Positions 26,662 to 39,107 of a stretch of DNA of 64,000 nt are shown piece by piece. The position numbers and the translations under genes were made by a program. Origin of the DNA: Siphonodentalium dalli (lineage: Eukaryota; Mollusca; Scaphopoda; Gadilida; Siphonodentaliidae). The stretch spans positions 38,569,797 through 38,633,796 of the forward strand of contig CP136061.1 of NCBI GenBank assembly GCA_032622095.1. The letters run 5' to 3'. The stretch's first letter is position 1, and each line of letters begins with the position of its first letter. Below the pieces are notes generated by a model that was given only the letters and a program-made list of their open reading frames with translations, was not told the origin of the DNA and did no database searches.

Positions 26662-26673
26662 TATACAGTTGAA

Positions 26674-27068
26674 AATTTAACTCGGGGAATATATTTATGT
26701 GTCCATTCTGTTGCTTAATTGTTTATTAATTAGTGGACGAAGGTCACAGCTCGAGATTACATTATTTAAGGGATTTTGTGTCAATTGTGTGCGATTTTTC
26801 TTTGCGCCACTTACAATCATGGGATTTCTCCAGGATAATTACTTCAAAGTTTTTTGCCATATATCGGCTCACTTAAGTATATAGCTAAAAAGTAGGCAAT
26901 TTCGAGCTGGGACCACCCCATACTTTAAAGTAGATTATCGTGGAACAAATATAAACAAAGAAATATATTCACTGCCTTGTTGGTTTAATGTTTATATAAA
27001 ATTCCCTGTCAGAAGGGGTCAGAACATCAAAAAGTTCCCAGGTTGGCCACTGATCCAACTTGGTCATA
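26674..27068. other. Spacer, possibly more decayed LINE
   Basis: The minus strand has short broken frames that could be ORF2 remnants, but they are too degraded to support. Otherwise nothing is seen. Confidence 0.3.
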
Positions 27069-27527
27069 TGTGACCCGCCATATCAAATCCAGTCGTCAGT
27101 AGGATTTGTTTACCCTGTGCCAATGCATTCTCTTATATATGCGAGTCGACCATAGGTCGCCTCGCATATATAAGAGAATGCATTGGCCTAACAATTTTTT
27201 ATCATTTTTTTTAAATAAACGTTTCTTACAATTTTTAGGACATAAAATAAAAAAACAGCCATTACCCTGCAGGGAGCCCCACACATATATAGAAGCATAT
27301 AGAAGAGTGTCGTCTGCTCATGTTTGTCTGGGGCTCTGTATGTGTGAAATTATAAAATTGTTAAAGAATACAAGAAAAAATTATTGAAATTATAAAAAAT
27401 TGTTAGGCCAATGCATTCTCTTATATATGCGAGGCGACCTATGGTCGACTCGCATATATAAGAGAATGCATTGGCACAGGGTAAAAAAAATCCCGACTTA
27501 CGACTGGATTTGATATGGCGGGTCACA
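27069..27527. mobile_element. Palindromic MITE, copy F1 (complete)
   Basis: The ends TGTGACCCGCCATATCAAAT and ATTTGATATGGCGGGTCACA are inverted and flanked by TA. Just inside, each arm carries one full Z palindrome (27119-27186 and about 27403-27475). The core contains TACCCTGCAGGGAGCCCCAC and TGTCGTCTGCTCATGTTTGT. The inverted arms are about 120 bp. TA flanks would suit a Tc1/mariner-type source, but palindromic ends make that ambiguous. It is non-coding. Confidence 0.88.
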
Positions 27528-28932
27528 TATGTTCTCTACGGGCTGTACTCAGAGAAGACATTCGTGGCATGATCTAGGCCTGGAGGGTAGTCTGAATCCC
27601 ATACCAGAGTTAAACGTATAAGTTGTTTACCGCGGGGGTCGGTGGGTTATACGCGTACTATGTGCGCTGTTGTGCGATTTCCCAGTTGAATAAAATTTCG
27701 TTCTTAGGGGTCTACCCACCGATACAATTTACAAAGAAGCGATTTGGCCAATACCGTCAAGAGCGACGATCACCCAAGAATAGACTGTGGTTCTGAGAGA
27801 CAGCTATCACGACTAAAACAGGATTTCAAAACAAATTCTACATTTTACGTGTTTTTGTTGGGTAAATTCCATGGATACTGGCGCGCCATATATTATGTTA
27901 CAGGTAAATAATACCGCAAAAAAAATGTGGTACAGAACCCTGCATGGTGATAAGCCGAGCAGAGTGAAGGCGCAATCAGGCGCCATACCACGAGATAAAC
28001 ACCACACGAACTGCACAATCAATTTACATTTATTACATAAGTTTCATATATGTTTTATGCGACACACACTTAAGCAATAAACAGGGAGATAACTGAAGTG
28101 TACTAAAGCGATTTATATGCGGTAATGTAGGAATAGTTGGTGTTACGTTATGAGTCAGTTATACACACGAAGCCAGTTGTTCATAGTTATCGCCAAAATT
28201 GTGATGTTTCTAACAGACTCTGGGGTCTGCTTTATAACGCACCAGGGGCATACGATAACACCAGCGATATTGGGCATGTGCAATATACGCGTTTCAACCA
28301 GACACGATATAAATTATCTGGGAAATAGTTCTGAGTTGGCAGTCAAACAGCCACCTATGTATTTATCTTTTTGTCTGGATTCCGAAGTCATCTGTAACGA
28401 CAAAGGTCCCGCCCATTAGATAAGGCCGCGTGCCAGTAAGAGGTTTCCTCGATATATTGGTTTGGACGGGATCACCTGAACAGGTGTGGGGGTGTCCCAC
28501 TTCAAATTTCTAACTGGACCCTCTTAAAGAAGGACCCCAACACCAATATAATAGTTTATGGCTATATATGCGCTTATTTGATAAGTACAACAATCTGATT
28601 CCTCTTGAGTTCCAATCACTTAAACCATTCAAAATCCATATCCAATAACGCCGAACTCAATAACAATAACCCTAAATATAATTATATACAGATCAAGATA
28701 CTATATTACTATACACAAATATATTATATCCAAATGTGCATCCATGCAAAAATATATATATGATTTACTTGCATCGGTATCTGCAATAATTATGTTTCTG
28801 TTGTATCTATTTTGATCAGAATACCAATAAATTTAATTTAATTGAACTAGACCGTATTCTGAATTCCCAACCTAACAAGCTCAATAGTGTTAGTGGTTAG
28901 ACAATTTCCAACATACGTATTTTTTAAATTAG
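27528..28932. other. Spacer with nothing recognised
   Basis: About 1.4 kb of AT-rich DNA without a recognised gene or repeat. The overlapping plus and minus frames near 27813-28080 have no recognisable content. Confidence 0.4.
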
Positions 28933-29120
28933 CAAAGGTCAGAGTTAACCAATGTCCGAATCAGCAGAAGGTTGGGTTCAGCAGAAGGTCCGCCTCAACC
29001 ATGCAAGGTTCTAATTAGCCAAGATCCGAGGTAGCCCACGGTCCGAATCAGACAGGGTCCGAATAAGTCAATGTCAGATCAGCTAGAGTCCGAAACATTA
29101 ACTCATCGGAATCAGCTAAT
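28933..29120. repeat. Degenerate ~20-bp tandem repeat
   Basis: Words of the form AAGGTCCGAATCAGC recur about every 19-21 bp (CAATGTCCGAATCAGCAGAA, CACGGTCCGAATCAGACAGG, AGGGTCCGAATAAGTC, CTAGAGTCCGAAAC, CATCGGAATCAGC). Divergence is high. Confidence 0.55.
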
Positions 29121-30384
29121 TTCGCTAGACGACCACAAGAAACATAAACAAGTATGCTTATGCTGTGTTGCGAAACCATTGTGGAAAACACCATTGTATT
29201 AACTACTTGGATTCAACCACAGAACATTCTGCTATTCTAAATATGATGCCACATGCATTGCGGATGTACGTGTTTATAAACTATCAAGATGACACTAATA
29301 TAAACCAAACTTCAGTGCTGCAAAAAATATGCCACACTTCAATTGCTGACTCAGTTGAAAATGACGTTACTTGTTTGCATTATCAGGCAATAACATCATG
29401 TTTCAACATAAACATCAAGAATTCGTGCACAGAACCGGGCGTATGCGGTATAAGGTTTATTGCACCAACATTTTAATGGCTTTTAGTTTAATTCGGGGAG
29501 CTAGGGCCGAGTTTAGACATATAGTAAGTATAGGGAAAACGAAATCCTTGAGAAGATTGGAATTTCTTGCGGCCCGACGAAGGTCGGCTCATTCAAATCT
29601 TCTTGGATGTGTGCCAGATGCTTTACACCTATCGTTCTAACAAGACAGATGCTTGAGAAAGGTAATTGCATATTTCGCATAGGTGTATTGTTAGACCCGC
29701 CTGGGTTATACACCTGCTGTGTAGTGTAAAGTGTAACCCGGGCGATAGCCAGTCAGGTTAAGCGGTGCTGGGGGATTGAGATACCAAACATCGAAATATT
29801 TCTGCAATCCGACGGTGTGTGATTGCTGTTCATAATCTGCAGGATTCCCACTACAGTCTGGTCAATGTTATATGTGTCGAGTTTATATATTATGTCTGGC
29901 TGGTCATGCTGGCCAGGGAATTGCGTTGATATGCTGATGGTGGTTTCTGCTGACATTACCATGCCAATGGTAGATTTAGTTACTAGAAAATGCCGTTATT
30001 TTTCTCCCATTGCGACTGTGACGTTCGCATTCTTCGACCCGCAGGACTTGATATGATAAATCAAATCGACTATTCGTACGTTATTAACATATATATATAC
30101 GAGAAACTCATTAGGTCGAATATTTTCTTAGGAGGTTTGAGGGTCAAATGTCGACTGTCAAATTAGAGTTTTATAACGTTTAGATTTGTATCGAGTCCAC
30201 GTTTGTGGTTTTATTCCTCGATTTCGAATGCAGTTTGATGCAAGCATTTTTCACTCAGGATTGGTCCCTCTGTTATGGTCATACTCCATTTCCTCCATGA
30301 CCGTAGTTCTTCAATGTCTGATCGTCACTGTTAGAAGTATAACATGTGAGGTTCAGTGAAGGAACGGGGCGCCTTTTACTTATA
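29121..30384. other. Spacer with nothing recognised
   Basis: Several 60-100 codon frames exist (for example 29165-29476, with five or more cysteines), but none shows a recognisable domain or convincing splice context. Confidence 0.35.
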
Positions 30385-30851
30385 TGTGACCCGCCATATA
30401 AAATCCAGTCGTAAGTCGGGATTTGTTTTACCCTGTGCCAATGCATTCTCTTATATATGCGAGTCGACCATAGGTCCGATCGCATACATAAGAGAATGCG
30501 TTGGCCTAACAATTTTGTATCATGTTTTTTAAATAAATGTTTCTTACAATTTTTAGGACATAAAATACAAAACATCCATTACCCTGCAGGGAGCCCCACA
30601 TATATATAGAAGCATATAGAAGAGTGTCGTCTGCTCATGTTAACAGTTTGTCTGGGGCTCTGTATGGGTGAAATTATAAAATTGTTAAAGAATACAAGAA
30701 CAAATTATTAAAATTGTAAAAAATTGTTAGGCCAATGCATTCTCTTATATATGCGAGGCGACCTATGGTCGACTCGCATATATAAGAGACTGCATTGGCA
30801 CAGGGTAAACAAAATCCCGACTTAAGACTGGATTTGATATGGCGGGTCACA
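30385..30851. mobile_element. Palindromic MITE, copy F2 (complete)
   Basis: It has the same ends (TGTGACCCGCCATATAAAAT ... ATTTGATATGGCGGGTCACA), the same paired Z palindromes (30437-30504 and 30731-30800) and the same core as F1. Single-base differences such as CATACATAAGAGAATGCG break perfect pairing in the left Z unit. Confidence 0.88.
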
Positions 30852-31239
30852 TATGAATATTGTTATAATAGGTCCCTCAATCGAGTGGTGGTCTATGTGT
30901 ATAGGTGAGATTACCTCTGTTGGTTTGTAGTGTTGCCGTGAACAATAATTATGTAGTTACAGGAAGAAGCTGTTACATGTGTCTTGTTTTCTAACAAGTT
31001 CAATGTGGCTACGGTTGTTTCACAGTATCAATTACCTCAAAGTGACGGTTATGTAATTGCGACAGTGTTGACAAAAACGTATTTACATACGGTATATTTA
31101 TGGGTTTGTCTAAAATCAAATTTGGGTTGGTTTGGGACACACGAGGTTTTGTTTTTGTCGTTTTTGTTTTGAAAACGAAGCAGTATTTAGTGATTCAGAA
31201 AATCTTATACGAAATCCGTTGTGGCCATTGTAGTTTAGT
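30852..31239. other. Spacer with nothing recognised
   Basis: No gene or repeat seen. Confidence 0.4.
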
Positions 31240-31726
31240 CTTGAACATGTTGAAGTATTTTAAACGGACATGGCTCACTCGAGCTTCCAGATTCTGTCTG
31301 CTTTTTAAGTAGTTATAAGATAGGTTTATATATACATGAAATATTGATATACCGGCTTCCTATACACAACGCTTTCCAACTATTTACAATAGTGAAACAA
31401 ACGCGCATTATGCGTACATTTGTAGAATATACTACCACGGAACGCTCTTTTATGTTCCAGCTCGTGCAAATGGCTGTTTTGTTTTTTTGCGACTCAAACA
31501 CCGTGTTCAGAATTGTATTTGTTATGACTTCATTGCGTCATTCTGGGACGTATTAAATGCTATTAGAAAGGTAGTTAAAGTATTTACCGACCTACTTAGA
31601 TATTCTGTGGAAAATTCTAAAGCGAATATTATTAGGTGCATTTTGGAGCACAAACCGTCATGTGGCTTTAACAATAGTATTAAAAGAAACTTGTTGGAAT
31701 ATTGTCAATTATTCGAAAGGGGGTTA
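31240..31726 (+). repeat. Repeat family R3, copy 1
   Basis: It shares ordered blocks with 44129-44600 and, in reverse, 45150-45560: ATGGCTCACTCGAGCTTCCA, AAGATAGGTTTATAT, GTGAAACAAACGCG, CACGGAACGCTCTTTT, GTGTTCAGAATTGTATT, TTCTGGGACGTAT and GAAAGGTAGTTAAAGTATTT. A frame within it reads E-N-S-K-A-N-I-I-R-C-I-L-E-H-K-P, with a near match (E-N-S-K-A-N-V-R-F-I-L-E-R-K-P) in copy 3. The family may therefore derive from a coding sequence, which I cannot name. Confidence 0.75.
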
Positions 31727-32224
31727 TCACATGATCCTACCCGTATTCCATTCAAAACCCCATTGTATATATTGTGATATGCAATGAACTGAAATGTTCG
31801 ATGCACAACAGGAAACAGTGCATGCCGGGTGACGTTTTACTTAAGGTTTTCGTCTGTTTACATTCCTACACTACGTCTCAAAATACTATATTTTTCCAAC
31901 ATAGTCTAATGAATGAAGAGTTTTAAAAGTTATTTTTATTAAATATATACCATTAAAACGTGAGAGTCTTTGTTTATCTGGGACTATTTGTTTACGCGGG
32001 CAAACATCGCATATATAGTTACGTGAAACGTCATCGTATACGCCTTATCGAAGCCGATGTTAGTTTCACGTTCCATGTGTTGATTTAAATATGTTTTATC
32101 GAGGTTTTGGGTCATGTAATAAATAGAATATACGTCCACAGTTTATAACGGAATTTACAAAACTCGTCCAGTAAATTATGTCTGGACTCGTTTTTTTAAA
32201 TTCCGCTATAAACTGGGGACTCGT
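31727..32224 (-). mobile_element. Repeat family D, copy B (inverted orientation)
   Basis: Reverse complement of the order seen in copies A and C: GGGACTATTTGTTTACGCGG, GAAGCCGATGTTAGTTTCAC, then the head palindrome ending ATAAACTGGGGACTCG at about 32223. It directly abuts the TTAA of element M1, which probably inserted at or next to its end. Confidence 0.78.
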
Positions 32225-32228
32225 TTAA

Positions 32229-32613
32229 AGGCACGTGAGGCCTTCATATTCATATTCATATTTGTTCTAATCACCGTAAACAGAAATACACTAAAACGCA
32301 TACACAATGCTACTGGCTAATCACACACAAATGGCATAAACGCTCTTTATTAGTTCCATATCAGGAATTCACCAACAAAAAACGCTCTTTATGTTTACCA
32401 TCATAATATAAACAAACACCAGAACAGTTACTTTTATGCTTTTGTTTACATAACAATGGTCAAACATTTGACAATAACATACTGTTTATGCGATATTTCT
32501 TATTTGTATACGGACAAAGTCTGTCTACATTTTGATGTTCTTTCTGTTTGTGGCGGTTTTTGACGGGTGGAAATATTTTCACAGGATACCCACCACCAAG
32601 ACCAACCGTACCT
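32229..32613 (+). mobile_element. M-family TTAA element, copy M1 (385 bp)
   Basis: TTAA flanks at 32225-32228 and 32614-32617. The ends AGGCACGTGAGGCC and the complement of GGCCAACCGTACCT-type sequence form a partial inverted repeat. Deeper inside, CGTAAACAGAAATAC is inverted to TTCTGTTTGTGGCG. Internal words AACGCTCTTTATTAGTTCCA and CATATCAGGAATTCACCAAC are shared with M2-M5. It lacks the ~100-bp stretch present in M2 and M3 after the left end. TTAA suggests piggyBac-type mobilisation. It is non-coding. Confidence 0.85.
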
Positions 32614-32617
32614 TTAA

Positions 32618-34255
32618 GACACTCTGTATAACAAGTTATAAGTGGTTGCACATATTAATGCCCTTTATATGTCTGTAAAATGTATGGGCGGATATTGTGA
32701 TGTTTGTAAAATTACCCATTACTAGTATGATTTAGTGACTTCTGGTTTTGAACAAAGCATTGGTTGGAAACGAAGTTCAGTTTTTCTGCCGGTAAATTAA
32801 ATTGAGTGTTAAATTACTCGGATAGTTTATTTGGAACAACACAATAAAGGTAGTTTAGAATAATTTCTCCCAGTCGTTCAAATATAACACCAATTCACTG
32901 CCTTCAAGCAACCAGGGTGTCGTGACTAACTATTCTGCGCGACCAGTTGCACGTGCGTACGTAGCACTAGCATACACCAATGTATGCCGTTGTGTTTGAG
33001 CCCCTATGTTTGCTGAAATGACGAAATGACGTTTCGGGAATTACTACAGTGTGTAGCCATGTCGAACATTTGGTGATGTTGGACAGTACGTGCAGGAAGG
33101 CGTGCAGACCCAACTCCAGAATTATATATATATATGTGTATACACGTTTGTCTGTTCATGTAATTATGTATAAGCGTTTGTACTTGCATGTATCATGTTC
33201 TTTATTTGCCATTGCGTGATATATAATCTTCAGTACCGGTAATTAAATATATATAGACAAGAGTTGTATTTATAGCGTACCTATATATATGACTTAAGCT
33301 GAAACAGTGAACTACGAACCATGTTGTTCTAGTTTTTGTTGGAAGAAGATTAATTCCGGCGTCCATTGCATCTAAAATGTTTAAATAAAACGACTCCTTG
33401 AAGAGAAAACTCACTTTAATGATATTAATCCAGCACAGATGAATTTCATAACCATAACGCATTTGTACAGACATCAATTACCGAACAATCGGATAAGCAT
33501 ATAGAACGAATATCCATTAAAACATGCCTCAAATAACGAGACGAGAAGAGTGTCACGAGTGCACATTGCCGCGATGTATCTCATTTTGTTATATCATATA
33601 GAGATTCTCTTCCAGACACCCACTGATCCCTATTTCCGTAACTTCCTTGCACTAAGTTTCTTATATTATTAAACGACTAGAATATATATTGTATTATCTA
33701 AGAGGACCGAGCACTGATCGCCTGGGTACTGCGGAGAGAGATGGAGGCTATTTTAGTGTGCATTCCACGTTCAGCTTCTAAAGTTGTGCTGTACCCCCTT
33801 ACCTCCCACCTATCACACAACTAGCCACTAAATCCAGCATAATAATCGGTAGTAAGACACACGTGTATTATCGGCGCGCGCAGTGACGTAAGAGCTTAGC
33901 GCAATGCCGGAACGTTAGCATATAACTATGATATTCAATTTGTGTTTGTTATTTAGTGTTGACGGTGAGATACACATGGGTGATAAGGGTTGAACAATTT
34001 TGTCAACATGAAAAGACAAATTAAAAATGGAACTTTATTTATTCCTGAAGGTGCTTTACTCCCTCTTTGATTGTGGTAAGGAAATCAATATTTATTTTAT
34101 TAGAGATCCTCTATGTCTTTGATTGAATTTGAAAGTGCACGAGAGATGGTCTAATTAACGCAGCAATCTGAGTGCCAATTCTATTTGGTTTGCAGAGATA
34201 GGTACATATACATGTATATGCCAGTAAAGATGCAGTACATATATAGAAAGGATCT
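32618..34255. other. Spacer with nothing recognised
   Basis: About 1.6 kb. A short AT/GT microsatellite lies near 33122-33144. No gene recognised. Confidence 0.4.
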
Positions 34256-34797
34256 ACGAGTTCCCAGTTTATAGTGGAATTTACAAAACGAGTTCAGTGA
34301 ATTCGGTCTGGATCGAGCCTTTGGCGAGGTTCAGACCTAATTTACTGGACAAGTTTTGTAAAATTCCGATATAAACAGGGGTCGAGTTGTAGATTCTATG
34401 TATTACATGATCCAAAACCCCGACAAAGCATACTTAAATCAACAAGTGGGACGCGAAACTAACATCGGCTTATATAAGGCGTGCGATGACGTTCACATAA
34501 CTATGCGTTGTTTGCCCGCGTAAAGAAATAGTCCCAGACAAATAAAGACTCTTTGACGTATTTAATTGCATATATTTAATGACGTAACTTTTCAAACTCT
34601 TTATTCATTATAGTTTGTTGGAAAATATATTGGAAGCCAACGTATTATGAGACGAAGCGTACGGAATGTAAACAGACGACAAGCCGGAACTCAAAGGTCA
34701 CCTGACATAATTTGCTATTATTAAACGTTTAATATCACAAGTTATAGAATGGGTTTATTGAAAGGAATAAGGGTAGAGTCATGTAATACATTTTAAT
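34256..34797 (+). mobile_element. Repeat family D, copy C
   Basis: The head palindrome is CGAGTTCCCAGTTTATAGTG ... CGATATAAACAGGGGTCGAG, with a longer loop (GGATCGAGCCTTTGGCGAGG) than copy A. The tail matches copy A nearly throughout (GTGGGACGCGAAACTAACAT, GCGTAAAGAAATAGTCCCAG, CTCAAAGGTCACCTGACA). Confidence 0.8.
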
Positions 34798-36660
34798 ATG
34801 CATACCGAAGCTTCTGAACAGAGCTTGAATACACCAGAGTCGATTGCTGGCGTGTCTACATATATCACTTCAGTTTCTTATAAGAATGTTCAGGTTTGTT
34901 GAGTACTTCTTCTCTGACAATGGATAAAATCAATCAACAAACAGATCATTCGCATATCTGCGGAGAAACAAACGCGGTCGAAATAATCCACCTGCATACA
35001 GTTCAGGCTGGGCCATTTTCATTAAGATTTAAACTGATGATTGATCATCTTCAGAAGGGGGCGTTTTCCTTTGTCGTCAGATGTAGTAATAATGCATTCA
35101 GAACTGCGGTGGTAATTGTCAATGAATATATTTCCTGACGAGTTGCTCTGAACAGGACTCTCCCTCTATCATCACCACATGCAAAGCTGTTGCAACGCTT
35201 TCATCGATGTGACATAACAGACGGACATCTATCACAAAAGCGCACCTACAACTTTCCTACATCTATACGATAATTATTTACCAACTTTAATTAAAATTAT
35301 CCTATCCTCAATTTTTAAAGAGTCAGTGTGGATTCTTAGTCAGAAACAAATCGTGCGGCAAATGTAAGCATCGCATAATTATTCTAACTTGGTTGCCAAT
35401 GACTTACCCGACAAAGTGGGTGCAGCAGCAGATTCCAAAACATTTCAACTCGCTGGGATGGCGTTGTTGCACAATCCCTACACCTGAGCACATGGGAGTT
35501 GTAATTGTTATCAGAACAAAGAGCAAGCGATGTGTATAAACATGGAGACCCCGACGATTATATATATTCGCTGCCAACACAATCTAACAAAGTCTTTGTG
35601 TCGCGCATAGTTTGTACACAAAATTGGACACAAGGGGTTAACACAGATAAATGAAGTGCGTGAGAGATCTACCAGGTTGCCGCAATAATACCTAATCAAA
35701 ATAACGTTCGTGCTCTATTCTCCGAATGTGAAAGCAATCTCGCAAATCGAGGATATTTTTATTCGACAAAAATTGGCACAATCCTGGCAAGTATTCGTGA
35801 ATAAAAACAGTCGTGAATCACACAGAGATATATCACTCTCACTCTTGAGTATTTTCACAGTGGTACATAAGAGCTCAGTCGCCAGTTTTTCTACTGGTCG
35901 GTAAGATTGGCAGACTTGACTATAGACCTGAAAACCTCAGCTGATAGTTAATAAATTTGCCAAAATATTTACAGAGAGTGTTGCCAGCTTGTTTCACAAG
36001 ATACCGTTATAACATGTATTATGATCAGGCTGGTTGTACTGCAGTGTGTATAACCGAAAAGACTTCCGCATCAGGGCCGCTCAAAGGACACGACAATTTA
36101 TTCATAATCAGCTATAACCACATATGAATGTCCCTTTTCTGTCAAGTTGTCAACAGTGCATATGTCGATACCAACACACATTTACAATTTCCAAGCGGGT
36201 CGCAACGGTCGCTCGACCAGTGACGCAACTAGATGGTTTCTATAGGGGCTTCCTAGTACACAACCAGCGTTGATCCAGATCAAGATTCCTAAGTCTGGGA
36301 ATTCCATTTGCACCCCCGTGGGTTGGAATTTCCAACTGTTAACTCATGTTCCCAGTTGTTGGACATTTCTAGTCTGACACCCCTATAACTGTAATTTTCC
36401 AAATGGTTGTCATCTCAGTCCAAAACAAGACAGCCAAATACTGTTGGGTCGTTGAACATTGCCCGCCCTCTCCTAGCCGAAACAAACCCCAAGTTAATAA
36501 AATTCAGTTCTCATGGAATTTTACAACTGATATTTTAAGCTGTTGCAAAGTTCAGGCACATAATTGTATACCCTTTTTACTGATCATCCTCATGGACATA
36601 TATTTGAGTCCCAACTATCCATTGACCATACACACCAACTGTCACATTAATCAGTAAAGT
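34798..36660. other. Spacer with nothing recognised
   Basis: About 1.9 kb. Frames at 34896-35138 and 36403-36657 show no recognisable domain. Confidence 0.4.
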
Positions 36661-37540
36661 GGTACCAGGGAAGATACTGTAATGAGTTTAATATATGCAT
36701 TTTACCTGGTGGGTCATCATTTTAACAGATCTCAATCAGTCACCAAAGGACCATCAATACCAAATATAAGTTAAATAGACCAAATGGTTGTTGCGAAGAC
36801 GATGCTTTAAGACAATTATTGAGGGGAATAGTTATGTCCCTGACTTTGCCCTTATTTGATCCAGTGACCCAATTTGTACACAACTGAATCCCAGTCACAC
36901 AAGGACCAACAAATACCAAATATAAGCTGAATATATCTGAAGGCTTTTGAGAAGATGACGTGTTAAGAACTACTATAGAGGGAAATAGGTATGCCTCTGG
37001 TTCAGCCCCTATTTGACCCGGTGACCAATTTTGAAAAACAAGTCTGAATCTCAGTCACCCAAAGATCTTCCATACCAGATATATGCTGAATAGGCGTGAT
37101 GGTTCTTGAGACGACACTTTAAGAACTATAGTAGAGAGAAATAGTTATTTTCCTGTCACCACCCCTATTTGACCTGGTGACCCATTTTGAACAAATATGA
37201 AAGAGTCACACAAGGACTCCCGTACCAAATATAATTTAATATGCCTTATAGTTTATGAGAAGATGTATTAAACTTATTACAGAGGGAAAGATTTGTGTCC
37301 CTGACTCCACCCATAGTATACCAGATGATCCCATTTAAAAAAATCTGAATCCCAGTCACACATGCAGGGACTCCTCCTACCACATATAAGCTAAATAGTT
37401 CTGATGGCTCAAGAATAAGATGCTTTAAGACTTACTATGGCGGGAAAAGTCCTGACCCTGGCTCCGCCCCTTTTTGACTAGGTAACCCCATTTGAACAGA
37501 ACTGAGTCACAAGCTACACAAAGACAGAAAGTATGAACAT
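36661..37540. repeat. Diverged ~155-bp tandem array, five to six copies
   Basis: The block CCCAGTCACACAAGGAC ... TACCAAATATAAGCTGAATA ... GAGAAGATG ... TAGAGGGAAATAG ... CCCTATTTGACCCGGTGACC repeats with the ACCAAATATAAG word near 36758, 36916, 37071, 37222 and 37378, at spacings of 151-158 bp. Copies are strongly diverged. GTGACC/TTTGAACA-type units of this length are familiar from mollusc genomes (inference from memory, not searched). Confidence 0.8.
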
Positions 37541-38995
37541 ATACGACTTTTTGTGAAAAGGCAAAAGCAATGTATACTAAATATTCAGCATGTTCCCCCG
37601 TCCCAAAGGCTCAATTTGAACCTATTTGGAGGTCGACATTTTACATTTACATTTACAGTTACGGAATTCTCACAAGAGGCCATTGAGGTCCATCACATGA
37701 ATTTGATGTTGTATGAGAACATCATTATGACAATTAATTAATCTAAGGGTCTCTAAATTTGCAGTAGATTAGAAGGTTCTCCTTGAAAAGTGCATATTTA
37801 TCTAGGTCAAATGTATACAACCACTGCAACTTGTTCCAGTTGTTGATTATACGGCAGATGTAACTGCTTTTATATGATCAGAATCAGGCTGAAGTGGGAT
37901 ATATGTTGCTGGATTGTATTGTCTGGATTCCCCGGTCTGGTGTTGCATATATATGTCGAAGTTTAACTGCAATTCCCCGTGTACGAGTATGTGGAACATA
38001 TATTCCAACTCATACATTCCAACTGTCACGCGTCGAACGAGACTTGGAAATTATAACCAGGTACGCCATCGCCGGACGGCTTATGTCGGCATAATTCGCA
38101 AAAAAACTTACAAACTGAGCCACCGGGAGACTGGGATCACCAAGATGGTGAACAGGCGAGCCTTGCGAGGAACGTCGGTAAAGCTTACACTGCATATTAA
38201 TTGCTTTATTGTCGCAAAATATGTATGTTTTGGCGTTACGCAAGGATATACATTACCACCATCATTCAGTTAAACCCACGTGAAATGAAAACTTCGAAAC
38301 CCAAAATCGAAAACTTCTATGTAGAGGTCGCTCACCCGGAATGACTTCCTCGTTGTAGAATAGTCTACTATACCAGCGGAATGCTGGAATCTATAATAGC
38401 GCGAGGCCACCTGCTCGGCGGAACATAGAAATATGTTATCATTTGTCTGCAGTAATTGTTATCCTTACTAATAGACGGGGCATTCCTTTCAGGCTGACCG
38501 TTTAGCGACCTACCGTACGCCTAATTACCGCTAACGCAGACCATTTTTCTTCTCAACCGCAAACACGTGCTCCGGTCTGTTAATAGAACCATCAGTTCCA
38601 TGCGCTTGTTGCTCGCTTTGATGAGAAAATCAGGTGATGTGGAGAGTAAAGCAAATATGAAGGTTTTGCAAAAATCACAGACATTACACTTTCGTCGACA
38701 CTAGCTTTTGAACATAGTGTTGGCCTTTTTCATGTAAACTATCGGTATTCTTCAATTATCAATACAGGCCTGTACGGCGTTATTTATAATTATTGGGTCA
38801 TTTTCATCTGCGGTTGTTCTAAGGTTTAGAATGAGGTTTTTGTCGATATTGAATCAGTAGGTTAGCCGTTCAACCGGATTAATACCCACATGATTTTCAA
38901 GCCGAAATATGTACTTATAAATCTGTGATAATCCGGCGATCAAAACAGTTCGACAATTACTTGATAATCTAATAATCGAACTTGATATACCATGC
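37541..38995. other. Spacer with nothing recognised
   Basis: About 1.45 kb with no recognised gene or repeat. The pair of overlapping opposite-strand frames at 37894-38273 looks like chance. Confidence 0.4.
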
Positions 38996-38999
38996 ACGG

Positions 39000-39107
39000 A
39001 AATATGGCTTGTTGCCATTCATCCGACTAAATCCTGAAAAGTTACCCATAATTCTGCTGTGGTTAAGGAGTCGATTATTTAGGGCATTACAGTTTCCGAA
39101 GTCACTG
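39000..39107. mobile_element. Half copy of the 60263-60479 hairpin element
   Basis: GGAAATATGGCTTGTTGCCA through CCATAATTCTGCTGTGGTTA to GGGCATTACAG matches the right arm of the hairpin at 60263-60479 with few changes. The left arm is absent apart from the first words. Confidence 0.8.
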
